A stretch of 64,000 bases of DNA, from the NCBI RefSeq assembly GCF_002933295.1, contig NZ_PSSW01000002.1, positions 372,001 through 436,000 of the forward strand. Reading direction: 5' to 3'. A model generated the notes under the pieces. The model saw only the letters and a list, made by a program, of their open reading frames with translations. It was not told the DNA's origin and did no database searches. Position numbers and translations under genes: made by a program. Source of the stretch: Marinobacter flavimaris. GTDB taxonomy: Bacteria; Pseudomonadota; Gammaproteobacteria; Pseudomonadales; Oleiphilaceae. Positions 57,775 through 64,000 of the stretch are shown one piece after another. How positions within the stretch are numbered: position 1 is the stretch's first letter; the number at the start of each line of letters is the position of its first letter.

Positions 57775-58629
57775 ATGGCAGTATTATTTGGAACAGGTCG
57801 CTGTTTTGTCCTCGGGGCCGCCCTGGCTTCCGTGCTCCTGGCGGGGCCGGCGCTGGCGCTGGCGCCCGAACATGAAACCCGCAGGTTGATGCTGGCCACG
57901 GAAGAGGCCGTTGTTGCAGAGAACTGGGGTGAGGCTGCGGAATACCTCAACCGGTTGCAGCAACTGGAGGGGGAAAAGCCGGAAGACTACTATTTTTATC
58001 GGGGCCGGGTGATGCTCCAGTCCTCCCATTTGAACGAGGCCCAGTCGGCCCTTGAGACCTATGTAAGCCAGGCGGGTGCGGAGGGAGCCCACTATCAGGA
58101 ATCCCTTCAGCTGATCACCTCTATCGAGAAGACCAGGCGACAGAACGCTGTCGCACCACAGGCTGCTGGCGAGAGCGAGCCGGTTGCGGTTATTGAACCA
58201 GCGGGTGAGGGTCGGGTTGAGTCACTGCGCAAACTCTATCTGGCGGATTCAGACCGTGAAGCCTTGACCCTTCATATCAATAGCCTTCTTGAGCTCGCAG
58301 GCTGGCGCCGTGATCAGGCAGTGGTGCGGCTGGACCGGCCGGCAGATGTGGAATATCGCCTGGGAACCCAGGGAGACGAGATTCAGGTGCAGGAAATCAG
58401 GCGAGCCGAAGATGGCCGTATACTGAGGAGCACCGAGCCGATGTCGGTGTTTGGCATTAACCCCCAGGTTGAGTGGCGTTGTGAAGCCGCTGTTTCGACC
58501 TGCTGGGTTTACGATCCAAGGGATGGCTCCCGCCTGCTTCAACTGGCCGCGAACCGTGAGCGAGTTCAGGAGATTGCTGAGACGCTGGGGCAGTTGATCC
58601 GGACACTTCAGCTACCGTCCGGATCCTGA
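57775..58629 (+). CDS. Exported TPR-like protein of unknown function
   Basis: This 284-aa protein has a signal peptide ending AGPALA (residue 27), then two or three TPR-like helix pairs (LMLATEEAVVAENWGEAAEYLNRLQQL, YFYRGRVMLQSSHLNEAQSALETYV), a linker and a beta-rich C-terminal part (WRCEAAVSTCWVYDP, with two cysteines that could form a disulfide). It is five bases after rmuC and probably shares its transcript. No family name can be given. Confidence 0.75.
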   Translation: MAVLFGTGRCFVLGAALASVLLAGPALALAPEHETRRLMLATEEAVVAENWGEAAEYLNRLQQLEGEKPEDYYFYRGRVMLQSSHLNEAQSALETYVSQAGAEGAHYQESLQLITSIEKTRRQNAVAPQAAGESEPVAVIEPAGEGRVESLRKLYLADSDREALTLHINSLLELAGWRRDQAVVRLDRPADVEYRLGTQGDEIQVQEIRRAEDGRILRSTEPMSVFGINPQVEWRCEAAVSTCWVYDPRDGSRLLQLAANRERVQEIAETLGQLIRTLQLPSGS

Positions 58630-58630
58630 T

Positions 58631-59662
58631 TCAATCAGGGAGGTTGCCTCGTTCGCCCTCCCGGTATGCGCCGGGCGTCACCCCTGTCCACTTCTTGAAA
58701 GCCCTGTGGAAGGTTGAGGGCTCGGTGAAGCCAACCTTGGCCGCGATGTCGTTGATGGGCAGGTCCTGCCGGCTCAAGTAGTAAATCGCCATATCCCGCC
58801 GTAGCAGGTCCTTGATTTCCTGAAACGAGGTATTTTCCTGCTTCAGCCGGCGACGCAGCGTTTGCGGGCTGGTATGTAGCTCTGCGGCAATCCATTCGAA
58901 ATCCGGTAACGGCTTTGAGAAATCTCTCCCGATCAGCGCACGAATCCGCCCCGTAAAGGTGTTGCTCTCGTCAGGCCGGGACAGCAGGTCTGCGGGCGAC
59001 GTCTTCAGGAATTGCCGCATCTCCGGCCTGTCGCGGATAACTGGCGCAGACAGGAAGCGTTTGTCGAAGGTGAGGGCAATCCTGTCGGATTCGAACGCCA
59101 GGGGGCAGTGGAAAATGTGCCGGTATTCGTCGCCGTGGGTCGGCCGGGGGTAATCGAACTCCGCCTTTTCCAGTTCTATCGGTTGCCCGATGAGCCAGCT
59201 TCCCAAGCGATGCCAGATTACGAGGATGCTTTCCCTCAAGAAGAAACTGGGATCGTTTATTTCGCCTTCCATCCGGGCCACCAGTCGGGCATTGTCCTCG
59301 CCGATTTCGAGCTCCATCGATACCATGGGCTCGAAGAGCCGGGAAAACTGGAAGGCTTGCCGGTACACCGATTCCAGGTTGGGGCAGTCAATCACCAGCG
59401 CACACATGGTTGCGAAGGTGCCTGTCCGGGCCCGCCGGGGCCCAAGCCCCATAAACTCGTCCCCCATCCGGTTCCAGAGTACCTGCATAAGATGGCTGAA
59501 CTGGTCGCTGCTGACCCGGGCCATCTCGATACGTAGGAGATCGGGCGAGATTCCTGCCTCCCGGAGCATTTCCCGGGTATCAAAACCAAGTCTTTCAGCA
59601 CCCCCCAGGGCAGCCTGAACAAAGTGCTTCGAAACCGTCAGATCGGACATCACGCTCGCCAT
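58631..59662 (-). CDS. AraC-family transcriptional regulator
   Basis: This 343-aa regulator has an N-terminal ligand-binding region of the arabinose-binding-domain type (about 30-220) and a C-terminal double helix-turn-helix (EWIAAELHTSPQTLRRRLKQE, INDIAAKVGFTEPSTFHRAFKKWTGVTPGAYR). ATG 59662 is chosen; ATG 59650 is equally possible, and the longer frame to 59827 reads less like protein. It is divergent from the CaiB/AMACR-type gene across a 183-bp gap and is the likely regulator of it. Confidence 0.9.
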   Translation of the reverse strand: MASVMSDLTVSKHFVQAALGGAERLGFDTREMLREAGISPDLLRIEMARVSSDQFSHLMQVLWNRMGDEFMGLGPRRARTGTFATMCALVIDCPNLESVYRQAFQFSRLFEPMVSMELEIGEDNARLVARMEGEINDPSFFLRESILVIWHRLGSWLIGQPIELEKAEFDYPRPTHGDEYRHIFHCPLAFESDRIALTFDKRFLSAPVIRDRPEMRQFLKTSPADLLSRPDESNTFTGRIRALIGRDFSKPLPDFEWIAAELHTSPQTLRRRLKQENTSFQEIKDLLRRDMAIYYLSRQDLPINDIAAKVGFTEPSTFHRAFKKWTGVTPGAYREGERGNLPD

Positions 59663-59845
59663 TCCATAAAAACGAAACCCATCATAAAACCCCGGCAGAA
59701 CAATGCAACCGAAGCCGTCCGGACAGGCTGGTAGAAACGGCCAATCGGAATGACGGAACCGGCAGTTGGCCCCGTTGGCAAAACCGGGCAGCATGAAGGA
59801 AACGAATGCTATTCGGACAACTCTCACAATAAAAAGGAGATCATC

Positions 59846-60967
59846 ATGGCGGGTCCTCTGACTTCGCTGAAAGTTCTGGACTTCAGTACCTTGCTGCCCG
59901 GTCCCTACGCCACCATGCTGCTGGCCGATATGGGGGCAGATGTATTACGTGTGGAAGCGCCGGACCGGGTGGATCTGACACGGGTGATGCCGCCCCATGA
60001 TGCGGGAGTGAGCACGGCTCATGGTTTTCTGAATCGAGGCAAGAAGTCGCTCGGTCTCAACCTCAAAGAGCCGGGGAGCCGGGAAAAAGTCCTGGAGCTG
60101 GTCAAAGACCACGACATTGTTGTCGAGCAGTTCCGCCCGGGAGTGATGGACCGGCTCGGCATTGGCTACGAGGCCCTCAAGGCAGTAAATCCTCGTCTCA
60201 TCTATTGCTCCATTACCGGTTACGGCCAGACCGGCCCCTACAAGGACCGCGCGGGCCATGACATCAATTATCTCTCCCTGGCGGGCGTCAGCAGCCACTG
60301 CGGCCGAGCCGACAGCGGCCCGCCACCCATGGGTATACAGATTGCGGATGTGGCTGGTGGTTCTCACCATGCCGTGATGGGCATCCTGGCTGCGGTAATT
60401 CACCGGCAACAAACCGGAGAAGGGCAGTTTGTTGATATCAGCATGACCGATGCCGCGTTCGCGCTGAACGCCATGGCCGGGGCGGCCTGCCTCGCCGGAG
60501 GCCAGGAACAGAAGCCGGAACGCGCGTTGCTGAACGGCGGCTCCTTTTACGACTACTACCAGACGCGCGACGGTCGCTGGCTTTCAGTTGGCAGTCTCGA
60601 GCCGCAGTTCGCTTCCCGCTTGTTCCACACCCTGGGGATCTCTGAGGTAACCAGCCTCGCCATGAGCCAGAATCCTGAGCATCAGCAACACCTGAAAGCG
60701 GTTCTGAAAGAAAAGATTGTAGAGAAACCCCTGGCGGAGTGGCAGGAGATTTTTGCCGACGAGGATGCCTGCGTGGAGCCGGTTCTGACCATTTCGGAGG
60801 CCGCCGAGCACCCACAGCTGAAGGCCAGGGACATGGTGATTGGTGTTGATAGAGGGGATGGCACTCAACAACCGCAGATCGGATTCCCGATCAAGTTCGA
60901 GAAAACGCCATCGGAAACGTCCCGGATCGGGAAAATGCTCGGAGCTGATAACGATCGGTTTCTTTAG
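59846..60967 (+). CDS. CaiB/BaiF CoA-transferase family, alpha-methylacyl-CoA racemase-like
   Basis: This 373-aa enzyme matches the class III CoA-transferase family. The segment RAGHDINYLSLAGVSSHCGR and the later MGIQIADVAGG hold the His and Asp that act in alpha-methylacyl-CoA racemases, so a racemase on branched acyl-CoA (isoprenoid or pristane breakdown) is more likely than a transferase. That fits a hydrocarbon-using marine host, by inference. ATG 59846 follows AAGGAGA. Confidence 0.88.
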   Translation: MAGPLTSLKVLDFSTLLPGPYATMLLADMGADVLRVEAPDRVDLTRVMPPHDAGVSTAHGFLNRGKKSLGLNLKEPGSREKVLELVKDHDIVVEQFRPGVMDRLGIGYEALKAVNPRLIYCSITGYGQTGPYKDRAGHDINYLSLAGVSSHCGRADSGPPPMGIQIADVAGGSHHAVMGILAAVIHRQQTGEGQFVDISMTDAAFALNAMAGAACLAGGQEQKPERALLNGGSFYDYYQTRDGRWLSVGSLEPQFASRLFHTLGISEVTSLAMSQNPEHQQHLKAVLKEKIVEKPLAEWQEIFADEDACVEPVLTISEAAEHPQLKARDMVIGVDRGDGTQQPQIGFPIKFEKTPSETSRIGKMLGADNDRFL

Positions 60968-61084
60968 AAGAAAATAACGTGAATAAGTGTTCAGTTTTGT
61001 CTGGCTGAAAAGGAGGGCTCTGCTAGTTTTATAAATGTCACCGGAAACGGTGGAACCGTAGTGAACAAATACAAGGAATACACT

Positions 61085-63757
61085 ATGAAGCTCAGGAAAA
61101 CCCCGAGTGGCAAACATGCCCTCAGTCTCACTGTCGCCCTGCTTGGCAGTACTTTGCTGGCAGGTTGTTTTGATAGCGATAACGACTCTTCCGGCCCCTC
61201 ACAGGCTGAGGTGGATCCTAACCTTTTTCCGTCTGATGGTCAGCTAGAGGCGACCATCCGTCGAACTACGGGCGGCGTGCCTCATATCGTCGCTGACGAC
61301 CTGAAATCTGCGGCTTTCGGACATGGCTATGCGCAGGCGCAGGACAATGTTTGTATGCTGGCTGAGGCGGTTGTGAAGGCCCGAAGCGAGAGAGCGAAGT
61401 ACTTTGGGCCTGGACCGGATGCGGGATTTGGTGTCGGTATCAATATAGTCAATGACTTTAGTTACAAGGCTCAGCAGATATACGCCGGCGCAGAGGCCGA
61501 GTTCCCCACGCTGAGCCCTGAGAGTCGAGCGCTGATTGAAGGCTTTACAGAGGGGTACAACCGGTACGTCAACGAAACCGATGCCTCTCAGTTCCCTGTA
61601 GAATGTGCGGATCAGGATTGGGTTAAACCGATAACGCCGGTGGATTTGCTGGCTCATTATCGCATTGTTGGTCAGTACGCCAGCGGTGCGCTGTTTGCCA
61701 CAGGGGCGGTTTTCCTCGCAGTTCCTCCGGGAGAGACTCCGGCACCGACACCGGTAAGTTCGGTGACCAATGTTGATGAGGTTAATCAGCTTCTCAAGAA
61801 CGTTGTGGCAACTGCAGAGGCTGGCGCGAAATCACAGACCAATTTCGCGGATATGGGCCTTGCCAGTAACGCGTGGGGTATTGGTAGCGAGTTGACCGAG
61901 CAGGGCCGTGGCGCTCTCTTGGCAAACCCGCACTTTCCATACACAGGCCATCGCCGGCTTTATGAAGTCCAGATGACTGTTCCAGGTTACCTGAACGTCC
62001 ACGGCGCTGGGCTGCTTGGTACGGCGATTCCTCTGATCAATTTTAATGAGAATCTTGCCTGGTCTCACACAGTTACAACCAGCCGTCGTTTTACCTGGTA
62101 TGAGCTGGTACTCAAGGACGACGGAGAGTTTCTCACTTATGTGAAAGACGGAGTGGAAAAGCCGATCACCTCTGAGACCTATCAGATTGAGGTCGATATG
62201 GGGATGGCTCAACCTGTGGTTCTGGAGAGAACGTTCTACTTCTCCGAGTACGGCCCGATGATCGCCGCGAACGCTGTCAGTAATCAGCTGCCATCCTGGG
62301 GTGACAACGGTGCGTTGAATACCTCCTCAATGGTGGCTCACACCTATCGTGATGCCAATGCCAACACTGGTGGTCTTCTGGACACCTGGTTGGGTATGAG
62401 TCGAGCCAGTAATCTTGAGGAGTTCCAGGGTGTCTTCCAGAACTGTGGTTCCACCCTCTGGACCAATACCACCTATGCGGATGATCAGGGCAATGCGTTC
62501 TACATCGACAGCAGCTCGGTACCGAACCTTTCCGAGAAAGCCATTGCGCTCGTGAATTTCAGAAGGGCAGGCAGTGCAGCATACGCTGGCCTCTTTGACC
62601 AGGGCGTTACGTTGCTCGACGGCAGACTCTCCCAGGAGGACTGGGTGGAGACCGCTTGTGGTCCTTTGGTGCCTTATGACCAGAAGCCAAAACTGGTTAG
62701 ATCGGATTGGGTACAGAACTCCAACAGCAGCTACTGGTCAACCAATCCGGACGAGTTCCTGACAGGCTTCTCACCTCTGTTTGGTGATGAAAAAGCCCCT
62801 ATCAATGCTCGGACGCGTCTGGGCATCAAGATGCTTCAGAATCTGATGGATCCTGGCTTTCCGGATGCGCCGCTTCCAGCCGGACAGGACGGAAAGTTCA
62901 GTGCAGAAGAGTTGATCGGCGTAATCTGGAACAACCGGGCCTGGTATGCAGAACAGTTCCTGCCGGAGCTTTTGCAGCGTTGTGATGCGATTGGTAGTAC
63001 GGCAGTTAATGGCGTCGATCTGTCTTCCTGGTGCCAATCTCTGAGCACTTGGGATGGCCTGTACAATCGGGACAGCGTGGGCGCTCATATTTTCCGGGTG
63101 TTCATGGCGAATTATCGTAATGATCTGGATTCAGATCTGACAACGCCGTTTAGCCCGGCTGACCCTGTAGGCACACCGGCGGATCCTTCCGACGAGAATG
63201 CAGGTACAGCGAGCGACACGATGCTTCTGGCGCTTGCTGATGGTGTGAGTGCTTTGCAGTCTCAAGGAATTTTGCCGACTGATGCATTGGGCGACCTGCA
63301 ATATTACCGCGCTTCCGGTGGTGTGGTTCCCGGTTCCGGTGGGACTCCCGTTTTCCAGACCCAGCCAATTCCCTGGCACGGCGGTGACGGCAGCATTGAC
63401 GGGGCTTTCAATGCGATCGGTGTGGTGACAGATCCGTTCCTGGAGGATACCCGGTTCCCGCGGATTGCACCTTCAACCATCGATAACACAGCAGGGCTAT
63501 CAGACGGCTCTGATGGCATCGACGGTTGGCTGATGGCCAGGGGTACTAGCTGGCACTTCGGGTTGGAATTTACGGACAATGGCCCGGAGGCTTATGGCCT
63601 CGTGAGTTATTCCCAGTCTACGGATGCCATGTCACCATTCTTCAGTGATCAGAGCGAGCAGTATTCCAACAAGGACTACCGCCAGTTGTTCTTTACTGAG
63701 GAAGATATTCAGGCAAACCTGTTGCCGCAGGGTGAGACTGTTATTTCTTCAGATTAA
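61085..63757 (+). CDS. Penicillin/AHL acylase-family lipoprotein
   Basis: This 890-aa Ntn hydrolase has a lipobox (STLLAGC, C28), so it is a lipoprotein. A propeptide-like alpha chain (about 35-250) precedes the self-cleavage site, where S261 in GLASNAWGIG would become the N-terminal nucleophile. The beta chain continues with ALLANPHFPYTGHRRLYEVQM and ends EDIQANLLPQGETVISSD. Related enzymes cleave amide bonds in penicillins, aculeacin or acyl-homoserine lactones. ATG 61085 follows AAGGAA; GTG 61061 is an upstream alternative. Confidence 0.9.
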   Translation: MKLRKTPSGKHALSLTVALLGSTLLAGCFDSDNDSSGPSQAEVDPNLFPSDGQLEATIRRTTGGVPHIVADDLKSAAFGHGYAQAQDNVCMLAEAVVKARSERAKYFGPGPDAGFGVGINIVNDFSYKAQQIYAGAEAEFPTLSPESRALIEGFTEGYNRYVNETDASQFPVECADQDWVKPITPVDLLAHYRIVGQYASGALFATGAVFLAVPPGETPAPTPVSSVTNVDEVNQLLKNVVATAEAGAKSQTNFADMGLASNAWGIGSELTEQGRGALLANPHFPYTGHRRLYEVQMTVPGYLNVHGAGLLGTAIPLINFNENLAWSHTVTTSRRFTWYELVLKDDGEFLTYVKDGVEKPITSETYQIEVDMGMAQPVVLERTFYFSEYGPMIAANAVSNQLPSWGDNGALNTSSMVAHTYRDANANTGGLLDTWLGMSRASNLEEFQGVFQNCGSTLWTNTTYADDQGNAFYIDSSSVPNLSEKAIALVNFRRAGSAAYAGLFDQGVTLLDGRLSQEDWVETACGPLVPYDQKPKLVRSDWVQNSNSSYWSTNPDEFLTGFSPLFGDEKAPINARTRLGIKMLQNLMDPGFPDAPLPAGQDGKFSAEELIGVIWNNRAWYAEQFLPELLQRCDAIGSTAVNGVDLSSWCQSLSTWDGLYNRDSVGAHIFRVFMANYRNDLDSDLTTPFSPADPVGTPADPSDENAGTASDTMLLALADGVSALQSQGILPTDALGDLQYYRASGGVVPGSGGTPVFQTQPIPWHGGDGSIDGAFNAIGVVTDPFLEDTRFPRIAPSTIDNTAGLSDGSDGIDGWLMARGTSWHFGLEFTDNGPEAYGLVSYSQSTDAMSPFFSDQSEQYSNKDYRQLFFTEEDIQANLLPQGETVISSD

Positions 63758-63773
63758 GACTTAAACCAGAATG

Positions 63774-63807
63774 AAAACGCCGCGCTCTGACGAGTGCGGC
63801 GTTTTTT
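63774..63807 (+). terminator. Intrinsic terminator of the acylase gene
   Basis: AACGCCGC-GCTCTGACGAGT-GCGGCGTT is followed by TTTTG, 18 bases after the stop. Confidence 0.88.
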
Positions 63808-64000
63808 GTTGCTCTTAGTCATGCCGTTGAGTTCAATTAAGAGCGCGATCTAACCACTTGTAAAGCGAGCAAGTCCCTGCTTTCTAGCCACCTTTCCTCC
63901 GCTACACGCCTGTTCCTCTGGCTATCTGGGCGCCGTCAAACATCTTCAGAATTTATGGTTGTCCCAACAATGTGTGCGGCTGCATTGCTGCAAGAGCTCT
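63808..64000. other. Right edge, no gene recognised
   Basis: The first part holds an inverted repeat GCTCTTA (63811-63817) and TAAGAGC (63838-63844). After that I see no reading frame with a ribosome site; an ATG at 63955 stays open to the edge but is too short to judge. Confidence 0.3.

Noticed and set aside
59012..59536. A plus-strand frame of 174 aa.
   Set aside because: It is a shadow of the AraC regulator, which has clear helix-turn-helix motifs on the minus strand.
63955..64000. A possible gene start at ATG 63955 open to the window edge.
   Set aside because: There is no ribosome site and only 15 codons are visible.

Overview
The window looks like a chromosomal segment of a marine, moderately GC-rich gammaproteobacterium, most likely Marinobacter or a close relative. 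This rests on protein resemblance and gene order. The run fadH / coiled-coil protein / nadK / metallophosphatase / glpG / yeaC-like / DUF2797 / pepN and the block thrS-infC-rpmI-rplT-pheST-ihfA-merR follow the order I remember from Pseudomonas. TRAP and BCCT transporters and the DUF1329-YCF48-RND set suggest a marine heterotroph. No species call can be proven from the sequence alone.

Layout. (1) 1-10.7 kb: housekeeping and metabolic genes (dienoyl-CoA reductase, NAD kinase, phosphatase, GlpG rhomboid, two small conserved proteins, aminopeptidase N). A near-perfect Fur box lies before the yeaC-like gene. (2) 10.8-15.9 kb: DUF1329 protein, YCF48 beta-propeller and RND exporter. (3) 16.1-19.8 kb: TAXI-type TRAP transporter. 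(4) 19.9-27.3 kb: translation and IHF block, with infC starting at ATT. (5) 27.4-28.3 kb: DUF2892 membrane protein divergent from a Crp/Fnr regulator. (6) 28.5-34.3 kb: overlapping operon of a periplasmic binding protein, a BarA-like hybrid kinase and a TonB receptor, followed by a convergent LuxR-type response regulator. (7) 35.1-48.5 kb: a 13-kb operon for secreted proteins (parvulin-type foldase, 609-aa secreted protein, 2565-aa giant protein, a Calx-beta/thrombospondin-repeat protein with a GlyGly-CTERM tail, and its own rhombosortase). Its last gene runs into a tRNA-Pro on the other strand. (8) 48.6-55.5 kb: FMN glutamate-synthase-like protein, BCCT transporter, and an ATP-grasp / 7TM / retropepsin-like triad. 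(9) 55.6-63.8 kb: RmuC, two uncharacterised proteins, an AraC regulator divergent from an AMACR/CaiB-type gene, and a lipoprotein penicillin-acylase-family hydrolase.

The most unusual part is 28.5-48.5 kb. A sensor module with its own solute-binding protein and outer-membrane receptor lies next to a dedicated surface-protein operon. The response-regulator gene shares a 134-bp divergent promoter region with that operon. I infer, but cannot show, that the module controls production of a cell-surface complex that is folded by the parvulin, exported, and trimmed or anchored by the adjacent rhombosortase. No integrase, insertion sequence or CRISPR array is visible anywhere in the window.
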